Assembly: GCA_023935145.1 (NCBI GenBank)
Contig: CM043705.1
Span: 89,314,084-89,378,083 of the forward strand
Length of the DNA stretch: 64,000 bases
Reading direction: 5' to 3'
Origin: Bretschneidera sinensis
Lineage: Eukaryota > Streptophyta > Magnoliopsida > Brassicales > Akaniaceae
Shown: positions 48,901 to 60,900 of the stretch, piece by piece
Position numbering within the stretch: the first letter of the stretch is position 1
How the letters are laid out: each line of letters starts with the position of its first letter
Position numbers and translations under genes: made by a program
The notes under the pieces: model-generated
The model's input: the letters and a program-made list of their open reading frames with translations, nothing else
Database searches by the model: none
Told to the model about the DNA's origin: nothing

Positions 48901-51900
48901 AACTGATAACAAGCCTCACGAGTATGGCCATCATATTGACAGTGAGTACACTTAGGTCCACCACGACCTCCTCTACCATCACGATTACTAAAATCCTGAC
49001 TACCGCGACCACAAATATCAGTAGAATCACCATGACCACCCTGTAAAGTTTCAGTGACTAAAGCAGAAGGAATTTACACTACAAGTGAGAATAGGTCTCG
49101 GAAGTTTTGAACTAGGCAAAATTTGAGATCTCACAAAATCAAACTCATGGGGCAAACCAAAAACATAAGAACTACCACCTGTTCCCGTTGTTTTTGCATG
49201 ACCAGTAGAAAGGGGCATCACCAAATGTAACTCTTTAGAAACTCGTTGCACAACAGCTAAATACTCAAGGAGGGTCTTAGTTCCCATTTTGGCTCCAAAG
49301 AACACAAAAGACAAGTCATACATCCGAGTAAGATTATTGGAATACAAGAACCGAAGGTAATCCCATACTTTCTTGCAAGTGCGAATGTGACAACACATAT
49401 TAGCTATTTGAGGCTCCATTGAATTCCACAACAAACCAACCAACTTAGCATCATCACGCCTCCAAACTCTACTATCATTTGGATCTTTTGGGTTAGCAAG
49501 AGGAGCCTTTGCTGTAAGATGAGGTTCTTTGTCTTCACCAATAAAATTCAGTTGAACGGCGAGGGCCCATTGAGCATAATTAGCACCATATAACTTACGG
49601 GTAGTGATTGGAAGAGCCAACCTAGAACTAGACTTAGAATCCATACTTGACGGCAACTACACAATAGACTTAACAAAGCTTGGCTCAACAAACATAAATA
49701 CCACATCCCAAGAAGACAACTAGTGCATTATAGGACCATCAATGATGAGAAACAAAAATATAGGATCAGAAATAGCATTAGACAGATAAGGAGAACATTT
49801 TTTGTTATTTACAATTCAGATCCGGGTTGGGTCAACGGATCTGGATAAACTGGGGCAAAAAATGGGTCAGAACATATATGGATTTAGTGAAACGGGTTGG
49901 CTTTGATAACGGGTCAAGAACCGGGTCAGATGAAATTGGACGTTGTGCAGGTGCTGGACCATTGCGAATATGGAAGTGGTCTCCAATCATGGAGAGGTCG
50001 CCGGAAAGCTGCTGGAATCTCACTGACAGATGGGTTTTGTTCGCTGGAACCGTCCGAACTTGGCAGTGGTCTGCGATCACGGAGGGGCTGCCTGAATCTC
50101 GCCGAAAAAGAACAGAATGGAAGAAAGAGGGAGAATGGTAGCCGGAGAAAGGAGATCTCACCAGATTTAGTCAGGATTCCATGTATGCTCTGATACCATG
50201 TCATTGTGATGTGTGTTAGGGTTTTGAGATTAGAGTTAGGAGAGAAGAGATTAAGGTGAGAGACAGAAGATACGTAGATATATATAGGGAAAAGGGGTAA
50301 GTACAATATTACCCTTACACTAATAACCCAATACCATTAACACCCTCAACAATGTTCATTCCAAATAAATGTATATTCTGTTAAATAGATACTGAAGGAG
50401 TTATTCATTTTCTCATGCAGCCAAGTTCTAGTACTTTATATGGAGAAAATTATCTTCAAGATTGAAAGTACCCAAGTGATTTTTGACAACTTTGTTTTGT
50501 TTTTATTATAGCCTTTTCTTTATTCTTTTTTGGTCTTCCTTCTCTCTCCCCCCCAAAAAAAATAATGTTATTTTGGAGGGTGGTAGTTAAAAGAACGGAG
50601 CATCTGGGGGGTTTGTTATTATCATTGACATGATGAAATCACATGGAACATGATTTTTAATTTCCCATATATTTTGAAAAAAAAAGTTTCTCGCTGAATT
50701 GTTGTTTGTTATTGCAATTGAAGGCACATCCTGATGGTAATTAACAAAGTTATTAAGATTTATTTTATTAGTATTACTGGTGCAGGGTATACAATTGTGC
50801 TGACCTCATCTATAAACTGCACAATATTTCTGAGGACATGTGCATTAAATAATGAGTCATGTATTAGAATACTTGGAGAAAGAAAATAACAAAATGAAGT
50901 TCTCTGCAGCATATATTTTGAATGTGTGAAGCATGTTTGAAGCTGCTTTGTTTCAATTAAATTACATACATGATGTTTAGTTTTACTTCCTCCATCTTGC
51001 AGGTTCTATTTAAACATCTGCAAGAGAAGCTCATTGTTACTGAGGTATGTTATGGGGATATCACATATCAACTTGCTACATATCTTGCTTCGCTCTTCAA
51101 TTGCAGTTAAGTTTTAACTTGGGTTCTGCAGCATTGCCTACTGAACTCCGCCATAAATGGATTTTGTTGATTATGTTCTTTCTCTGGTCCCAGTCAAAGC
51201 TAAAGGAGTCACAGTATCAATTATCACCTTGGCGTCCAGATGTGAACAACTCCAATTTTGCTCCACAATCGCCATCTCATTCCATTGGTGCAGGATTGAC
51301 AACCTCAGTATGCTCATTTGCCTTTGTGGAATTCCCTTTTGCATGTCATTATGGTTTCCTTAATTCCTGTTGTTTTTTTTTTTTTAAAAAAAAATTCAGA
51401 ACAAGAATGCGCTTGAATTGGTGCCTCAGCCGACATTTTCCCATGGAAAGACACCAATAAGTTCTTCTGATGCTCAGACAGCCACAGATTGGGATCTACT
51501 GGGTCACCATCAGGGTGGTCTTGGTGGCGTTGTGGGAAAAAATATAGATACTGATGAGTTGGGGAGATATTCACCTCTTGCAAGCAGGTGAGCCTGGTCA
51601 AATGGAGACTGCTACTGTGAACTGAATGTACAAATTACAACCATCTGCCTTTGTTGGTGGGTTCTGTTTTCATTGAAATCTTATGTTGATGGTCGTTAGT
51701 GCATGAACTTTTTTCCAAAGATGCATGTTAACATGAACAAATGATGGGCCCCTTCCTTGGGAACATCATTTTGCTTAGAGATGCGGTAAAAATTAATTGA
51801 TGCTCTTTTTAAGTCTTCCAACCAATTATTTCTACCAGTGGATTTTTTTAAAAAAAAATTGTTGCCATCTAATTTTTTTTAAATGTTCATTATATTTTCT

Positions 51901-54900
51901 TGCTCTGTAGAAGTTCAATCTACCATGGGCTTCTTATGCGAAGGAAGAAAAAAATGAGCTTAAAATTTCAGCAAGTTTAAATATCACTTTCAGTTTGTGA
52001 AGAATGTAGAGGGTCAGAGATGTGAACACAAAGAAAATACAGAAAGTCTTAAAATTGATACAGCAAGTAACCGACTTGACAAAAACTCCATGTTTAGCAA
52101 ATGTGGTCTGAGGAGAATGAAGCTGATTGACGATGCCGTTATGTTTTATATGGTTTTAATAGTCTCCTCAAAGTGCTTGTGGTGTTATTGTGTTTGGTGT
52201 GGTACCAAGGGGGGGGGGGGAGACTTAGAGTTGAAGCTTTGGAATACGAGTTATAGTATGGTGCAGCAACTTAAGCTTATAAAGTTGGATGCAAGTCTCT
52301 TGGAATGCGTATATCAGCATTTTATTATTTTAGTTTAGTTAGTGGAAAGATCACCTTCTTTGACTTAATTACTTTTCACATTTGAAGATGATCCTTAGTT
52401 TTCAATCTTCATTTAAATCTTAATGCAACCTCAATGACTATGTTCACTTAACTTGATTCTCATAATAGTTCTTATTCTCCAACTTCAACGTTTTCGTACG
52501 CTAGCTCTCTAAATTCGGTGTTCATTTGTTATCTAGCCGTTATTTCCCCACTCCCATGGGATCTTTCCATATCTAGATCTGTTGCAATATCTCCTTTACT
52601 TCTTTAACTGAGGTGCAATGAGCTACCTCATGTTAACACCCTTATGTGGGTTTTTTTCATTGAGATGACATCCATCTCTCTCTCTCTGATGTGGCCTCTT
52701 TCTCTACAGGAAAATCTTCTTCGTCTTTACTTCATGTGGTCTCTTCCTTCTTTTTGAGAAACTTTATTCTTCTTTTTCTTCACTAATACAAATATTACTG
52801 GTTGTTCCTTTAAAGAATGGTGGCTCAATACCCTTAAAAATAAGGGTATATAGAACTCATAGAAACATATCTTGTAGATATTTGATTTTTTACATGGGAG
52901 GCACCCCTTGGTGCTCTTTTATACAATACTTTTTTAGTAAAGAAAATTACTGGTACCCCTTTGGGAGATGGCTCTTCAGGTCATAGGTCTTTCTTGGGTG
53001 TGTGCCGGATCCGCTCGACGAAGTTTTTTTTTTTTTAGTGGTATTCATGCTTTCAAAGAGAAGAGAAAAGTCTTTGCTTTGATTCCTCTATCCATTATGT
53101 GGGTGGCTTGGTTGTAGAGAAACAAGAGGGCTTTCGAGAATGTGGAGAAAGACGGCGCCTCTTTTAAAGAGGGTTGATTTAATCTTCTTGTCTTTTTGGT
53201 TGAGAGGATTTTTTATGTAAATGATCTTCATCTTATAGAGTTCATATATTCACTTTCTTGTAGATAATCTTCTTGTAGTTGTGTTGCACCCCCTTGGTGC
53301 CTTTTTATACTACACTTCTACTTACCAGGAAAAAAATTACTAGTTAGTAAGAATTGCATGTGATGGCAGTGTACATTTTACTGCCAAAGTACAGGCAGTA
53401 AGCTGATTAAATTTCTTGGTGGTTTATCAGGAATTCTGCAGCCCATGAGATGCATGCAGCATTTTCTGTTACTCGAGGTGAAGCTCATGTTACAAGATAC
53501 AGTGAAGAAACTACCAAGCAAGTCACATTTCGTGACCCTGTCATCAACAGTGAGATGGATGATCTGGATGCAGAAGGGCACCAGAACGAAAGAGAACCTT
53601 CTGCCAACTGGAGTTCAGGAAATTCTCCTTACGCGACTACACTTGATGATCCCAGCTCCTCATATTCTCCTTATCTAGCACCAGTTCTTGAAGAACCATC
53701 ATCTTCTATTTCCGAGGGTAATTAATAATTCTACAGTAGAAGTTTGGTATACACACTGCCCTCAGCCTTCTCAAATTGTGTATTATTACCATTCCCAGCA
53801 GCAGATGATGATCCATTACCAGCTATAGAGGGCCTTCAAATATCAGGGGAAGCTTTTCCAGGACGAGAACTTCAGGCGTGTGGATACTCAATTAATGGAA
53901 CAACCAGTTGTAATTTTGAGGTGCATTTTCAGGATTATAAATTCCACTTTGTGTGTCACATATACTGGCAGTGTTGGCTACAAAAATTTCTAAAATTCAC
54001 CTTTGAATGGCTTGTTATTGGGAATGCCTCTGTTGGATGTTTGTATTACTCATGCTCAATCTTTGCTTTGTTATTGCATTAGCAGTGGGTACGCCATCTG
54101 GAAGATGGATCTGTCAATTACATTGATGGTACTTTTGTCTTTTTGTTATCTTTAAGATTTTCTTTTCGTGCACCCCTTTCCTTATCTCAAATTTTGGGTC
54201 TTCACCCTTGAGGATCGTTTTATGACAGGAGCAAAGCAACCAAACTATCTTGTTACTGCTGATGATGTTGATACATACCTTGCCATTGAAGTCCAGCCAC
54301 TAGATGAAAGGAAACGCAAGGTATTTGTTATATTAGTTATTAAATAGTTTACTATTTACTTCCAAGTTATTGGCCCCTGTTGGGTTGGACCCCCTTAGTG
54401 CTATACATACAACTTTAATTTTATATATATATATATATAAAAAAATAGTTGGCACCTTCTACATGCATGTGTTTGTTTTCTGCCCTCTTTTGTTACTCAC
54501 AAGCTTCTTAATTCCTGATACAATCTGTTTTTTTCCTTCTTTTCGTTTCCTTAGTGTTTTTTCCATTTTCTTTTTGATGGTAATGTCTGCTTTTCCTTAT
54601 GAGGTTCAAAATTCCTGGTAAAAGCGAGGCTTGGACATGAAGAGACATACTAGTAACTATGATAATACAACAGACAACCTTCCTATAATAATCTTTAATG
54701 ACTAGGCAAGTTTTTAGAATCGTGTGGTTCAGTTGTAAAAAGCATTTGAGTTGTACTTGTTTAAATTTCACCTGAAATTACATGGCATCTGGTGACCGTT
54801 AATTCATAAAAGGTGCAGAGACCACTAAGGTACCAGGTGGAGGACCTTTGTTTCAATTGGTGAACATGTTAGGGACAGCATTATCCATTCTCCCTATGTT

Positions 54901-57900
54901 CTCCCATCATCACATACCCTCAATATACTTGGTTTATGGGAGGATGGTTAATCTCTCGGCCTCTCGGACACAAATTGAAGAACTTTTGCTAGTATTTAGA
55001 AGTCAATTGCAACTTCAAAAACCATGGATGGTCAAATCTTAACTCTTCATTTATTATCCAGTCTGTTGTCCTATATTGTTGCAATAGACTTTGATATTTT
55101 CCTGTTAATATATTACAACCCAGCAATTCTTTTATGGTAATCATTGTCCCGGTATTGGTTCTATCTTTTAATATATTATTCTTTCACTGTAGCGGAATTA
55201 TTGAATGCATTTTGCTTCTGCTGACTGGATGTTTGTCTCGTCAATCAAGCAATGGACAATTATTTTTTCCCTTTCATTTTTTTCTTTTTTTGCCCATTTT
55301 TATCTGCTGGACAAGACTTTAGTTGTCAGAAATGTTCGAGTTACATTAAGTCGCCAGAGAATCTACCACAAGGGCTTTAATTTTTCAAATATCATAACCA
55401 CTAGTGGAGACTCCCTATCTTGGAATTTCTTATTGACCTTGATACTTCAAATTTATTTTACTAGTTCATTATAATCTGTGGTTTCTTATTCATCTTTTCT
55501 TTTAACGCTTTAGATTTTGAAAACATGTTGCATCTTGTAATCATACTTTTTGGTAATGATGTGTTTCAAATATGTAAAACCAATGAGATTGCTTTTGACA
55601 TGCATGGGCTTTAGTGACATTAGCATCACAAATCTGTCACTTGATGTACTTTCTGGAATAACTCTTGTGCTATTTTTAACTCTTGAAGTTATTCTTCACA
55701 CCTGTGTAAAATTTCACCCTACAATAACACTTACATTGAAAATTGATGTTTTAAGACTGATGACACATGCTGTATGCATGGAAAATTAGATTTAGGGCTT
55801 TGAGAGTATTATGGGTAATTTTGGTTATGGTGTGTAATTTTGTTTATGGCGTGTAATTTTGATAAAATTATTGGTATTTGAGTTTAGGGATTTAATTTAG
55901 TATTAGATATTTTATTATTGGGATTTAATATGAGATGTTAGGTTCTATTTAATTTCCTTATTTGGGTAGGACTAGAGTTTCTAAAGTGTCTATATATTAG
56001 ATATCTATAGATGTCCTTATGTTTTTACTTATTTTTAGTTAGCTTTGATGGGTAAAGATGATATTAAATTGAAAATTGATTGCTTCGTTGTGATTGGGAG
56101 TTTTTTTCTCTTGTTACTTTTGTTCTTTCATCTCCTGCTGCCCTCCTACATCAATTGGTATAAAGCACAAACTTTGATCCCTTACCATTGCTACTGCGAA
56201 ATCAAATCTGATAGAATACATACATTTACGATTTATTAAAAAATATCACGTGTGGGAGTGAACAAAGGGAATCAGTTCTGATTCTTCAAGTTCCACCGCC
56301 AGTAACGCGCATCTCCAGCACTAGCCTGGAGAGTTGCAGCCAAGAAGCACCTCAGCAAAAACTGACTTCTCCAAACAACTGGATTCTTCCGCGTGCCTCT
56401 CAGCTGTTTCTGTTGGCTGCTTCCCATGACTTTTGGCTACCATTGATACCCTAGCCACAACCAAAGACCGTTGATTTGCCACCTCCAGAATCTGATTGTT
56501 GATCGCATGGGTTTATTTCAAGTCGCACTGTCTTCTCTTTTTTTATCTTAGCTGCGCCTGAGCCGACTTTCCAAGATCCCTAGCCACGTTTTGAGCCACT
56601 CTGCAAATCTAGCCATTTTAAGCCGGATTCGAGCCGTTTCCAGCTTGTTCTTTTTGATAGAAAAGTTTTCCAGGTTTTTGATTTTTTTATTTATATTCTG
56701 TATTGAAAAAAAAAAAACGACACAAGAAAAAGGGAAAAAATGAAAATACAGGAGAAAAAACGTAAGGTAGGAAAAAGAGGAAGAAGGAAAAAAACAAAGG
56801 GGAAAAGAGAGAAAAATGCAATTTTTGTGTTCACTGTTTTGGTTAGTCTTCTATATGTCCATAAGTACTTGAGAAAATATTCAAAGAGTGAAAGCTCAAC
56901 TTTTCTTTGACTCCAAGTGTTTAGTTGGTTGAGTGAGTTCTTTAAGGGCAATGGTTCCCAATCCCATCACAGGATATTAAATGGGGAATATAGAGAACTT
57001 AGGTTTTGTGTTCGTTATTCTGAAAGCTTGAAGAATTAGTAGTACAGTACGAGTATGAGCCCGGTTATGAATATGATTTTATTATGATTAGGTAATGATG
57101 GTAATCAATGAAGGTGTAATAGAACGAACACCTGAGCGTGACCCAGTCCCTATAGCTTTATATGAAGATGTGATTCTCAATCTACTGGAGGAAAAAGGAA
57201 AAGGGGGTTGAAAGCCTTAAATAAGGATTGTATGTACTTGCAGAAGCATGAAGATTTCATTCAAGCAGAATCAAGGCATGAAGAATTTGTTCCTCAACAT
57301 GCAAAACAAGAAGAGTCGAAGCCCTTGATTGTTGCTACAATGAAAGATGATCCAAAAATTTCAAAAGAGCTAAATATTAAAATTTGTGTAGAAGTTTATA
57401 AGCATCAAGATGAGAAAAACATCGAATATGAGGAAACTCAAAATGAAAAATATGTTGCACAAATTCCAGAGTGAGGGTAAGTATGTTGAGCAAGTTCAAG
57501 ACAAGAAGCAAGACAAGGTTGATATCATGATTGATATGCAAGTTTCCACTATTGATTTTTTTCCTCCTTGATTTCAAGCTCCTTAGAAACCAATATATTC
57601 AACATTTTATTTTCCAAATGATGAATTCAAGTCCAAACTGTTTTGAGATTCTGCTGTGCTTCTTCCAAAATCAAAGGTCTTGATACTTCATAACTTCACG
57701 ACTCGAGTTTTCTCTAAGTGGTGGAGAATGATGACACATGCATGGAAGATTAGATTTGGGGCTTTTGATTTGAGCATTATGGGTTATTTTGATTATAACA
57801 ATAACTTTGTAATTTTGATAATATTTTGGGCATTAGGGATTTAATTTAGGAATTATATATTTTATCATGAGATATTTAGGTTTTATTTTGTTTCCCTTAT

Positions 57901-60900
57901 TTGTGCAGGACTACGGGTTCTCGCATGTCATATGTCATATATTAGATATCCTTATGCTATTTTGAGTTAGCTTTTGATGCATAAACATATCATTAAATTG
58001 AAAATTGATTGCTTCCATGTGAATGTGATTGTTGCTTTCCTGGGATAGGGAATTTCCCATTGATTGAGAATTGTCTTTATTTTCTTGTTATTTTTGTTCT
58101 TCATATCCTACTCTCCTACATCATAGACACTTGAGGACACAAAACTCGTGTTCGCCTGTGTTGGACACTTGTAAGGACAGTTCTCTCCTTTTTCAGCTTG
58201 GTCTACCTGAAGAACTTATACAATTATGGTAGTTCTATGAAATTTTCGTAGGAAGTTCTCACAACGTAATTGTTTACATAAACTTTGTCATCGCATTGGT
58301 TTTTCTACAGGCAACTGAACACATAATCATTGTTAACTATATTTATTTAATATTATCGTCATTTATTTGAGACTGGCCATAATATGAACGTAACAGCTAA
58401 ACGGGATCATTGTTTGATGTGAAATTCAAAATCAGTGAAGTTTGCCCTTAAGATGTACTCATGAATCTGTTTATTTCTAATCTGGGGTCTGTGTTGTGGC
58501 TACATATTATTGCTTGTTGAATAACTTTTCTTTGTGACTCTAGGGAGAGCTTGTAAAGGTCTTTGCCAATGAGAACAGAAAGATCACTTGTGGTAAGTTT
58601 ACTGTTCTTTCAAGTTCTTGATGAGAGCTCATGTTTTTAATTCTAAGTTGCATGACATTCTTTATGTGATCACTGGCAAATTTTCAATTGTAAAAGCATT
58701 ACTTTGTTGACTAGATTAAATTTCTTCTTGTTTAATGGTAGCACATTATTATGATATTGGACATATAAAACTTCTCAGGTTGTCAAATTGTTCCTTTTTC
58801 CTCTCTGCGGGGGGTGGGGTATCACATATTGCAAATTTATTAGGGGTTACAGCGTTTTCTGTTTCTGTTGTTTGCAGACCCAGAGATGCAGAACCACATA
58901 GAGAAGACTCTTTATAGTGGTCATGATTTATATAAAGTCTCCGTGTCGGTATGACTTCTATCTCTATTTTCTTTCTTTTTTAAAGAAAAAAAAATACTGT
59001 TTGCTTTGTCATATTTCTTTGTTTCTCATTTGATTACCCAGTTTTTCCCAGGAACGTGGCTTTATCTTATTTATTCTTTTGTTTTTCATTTTAAGTGGCA
59101 TTGCAATTTCAGTACATGCTTTGTTTTTGACAGACCGGATATCTTGATATATGGGAACCAGCTACATTGTCCATTAAGAGAGAAGGTTACAGTATCAAGT
59201 GTAGTGGACCCAGTGGTATTGTAGTCACGGAAAAGTTTACGCCAACTACTACTGTATGATTTCTAACCTGCGTAGTCTTTTTGATACCTTTTATATAGTG
59301 CTGGGCTGCCTTAAATTGTGGTTAAAGTTGTTGGCTTAGACTGTGGCTTTGCAAGTTTGCATTTTGAATAGCTTATTAATAATCATTTTGGCTTTTGTGT
59401 GTCTGGGTCTGGATGTGTTGGTGGGTGCGGGGTGAATTTTAAATTGACCTATTGCACCACCCATCACAAAATTCTTATATTGACCACATTTATGTTTCCA
59501 GCATGTTTCCTAGCACACCATTCAGTATCGTGAGGCATATCTTTTCTTAAACAAAAATTTATTTTGTTTTTCTTAAGAGCCATTGAAATATTTTTTCAAG
59601 ATCATAAGTTGATGCTAGCTTTACTATTTATCAAATGTGCGTTCTTGTACTTTTTTTTTCCCATTCAATTAATCGTTCTTTAGTAAGTTTTAGTGGAGCA
59701 CATGAATTTGGATGACTGATTTGAGGGTATTTGAGCATAACCCAACTAAGCTTTAATACTAAACTATCCATCTCAAAATTCTCACATTGACCACATTTAT
59801 GTTTCTATACTGCACACCATTCAGCATGACAGTATCGCAAAGCATATCTTTTCTTATTAAAACAATTTTTATTTTCTTAAGCCATTGGAATAATTTTTCA
59901 AGATCATCTAAAGTTGATGCTAGCTTTATGGTGTATCAAATGCACTATTTTATTTTCTTTCCATTTAATTAATCGTTGTTTAGTAAGTTTTAGTCAAGTT
60001 GCATATACTTGGACCATCTGAGTTGAGAGTATTTATGCATAGCTTAACTAAGCTTTAATCCTAAACTAGTTGGGTAGTACATTACATAAGTCCTTTCGTA
60101 CCAACGAGGCTAGTTCAAAGCTGTATATGTATATGTGTATGTGTATGCATATGAACTTCTAGAAATATTTTGCCAAGGTCGGAGAAAGGCTTTATACTGA
60201 TTTTAGAAACCCTTGATACGCAATAAATTCTGCTGAGCCATCAGTACTAGTATATGATATATCAGCGTAGGTAATAGCCTTATTGTAATTCATATTTTTT
60301 CCTGTTTCTCTAGGTTACAATTCCCTTTGGGAATGCAACAGATTTTTCAATAATTGGTTCCAATGGTGTTGAACATCTCTTACGAGCAGATAACAGCTCA
60401 ACAGATGTTAGCTGGTAAGTATCAACGGTGTCTTCTACTTCTTTTTCTCTTTGGGGGGGTGGGTCAAAGTTCCAGATTGTTTTAATGCCATGAGTAGTCT
60501 TCCCATTGAATTTACTAAATTTATTTATATTTATGACAGACAAAGTACATCCATTTTTGGTACTTCTGCAAATGATATGGTTGAGTTCATTTGCAGTAGA
60601 ATTTAATTGAATTGTATCAATTGATGGCCAACTTTTTCCCTTAATCCTGGAAGAGCTTTTGCTCGTTAATAAACTTAAAATATGTTTAATTGTTTTACAT
60701 GCACGTAAACACGCAGACATACCTGCACAGACATGTATGTATGCACATACCCTTCATATTTACACATAAACATGAATTCCAACTACCATGCATTTACTTA
60801 CTGATGTTTCTTTTTTATGTTTGCTAACCAAATCATTGTCTGTTTTGTGTTTTATTTTGTGATGGGTGTAATTTAGTTTCCTTCTTTGCAGTTTAAGAGA

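Larger units (their letters stand above)
44560..49656 (-). pseudogene. copia gag-pol polyprotein, degraded
   Basis: From the 5' side on the minus strand: gag 49656-49051 (LYGANYAQWALAVQ, NSMEPQIANMCCHI), and zinc knuckle CTHCNRADHTHDTC near 48885. The integrase core is at 48182-47742 with HSDVW, FTDDYSG, LRSDNARKYF and the glutamate in QNGVVERKYRHLLD. Reverse transcriptase in broken frames includes YVDDIIIT near 46665, and RNase H has VVRSSAESKYKVIAHTTCEF near 46060. After the inserted element the RNase H continues at 44897 (LRQILVEIGFKQS, HEGTKYIEVDYHVI, YVDQLAYVFAKSL). Many stops and frameshifts are present, so it is dead. It once encoded the particle protein and the enzymes for reverse transcription and integration. 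Confidence 0.88.
44375..50351 (-). mobile_element. copia retrotransposon in intron 8
   Basis: Minus-strand Ty1/copia element with short LTRs 44375-44550 and 50199-50351. The primer site GCTCTGATACCA (50187-50198, minus strand TGGTATCAGAGC, tRNA-Met) abuts the right LTR. The purine tract, minus strand CTCCAACTTGAGGGGG, abuts the left LTR. Target copies are ATGGT and ATGTT (one mismatch). Gag, integrase, reverse transcriptase and RNase H are in the copia order. A 1.17-kb Harbinger-type element sits in the RNase H. Confidence 0.92.

Noticed and set aside
46909..50306. Several frames of 80-126 codons on both strands in the copia element
   Set aside because: Shadows of the degraded gag-pol frames or of the copia leader; none shows a domain in its own right.
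55134..55789. Hydrophobic open frames suggesting membrane proteins in intron 15
   Set aside because: T-rich intron sequence translates to Phe/Leu-rich peptides; no start context, no conservation cues and no splice logic.
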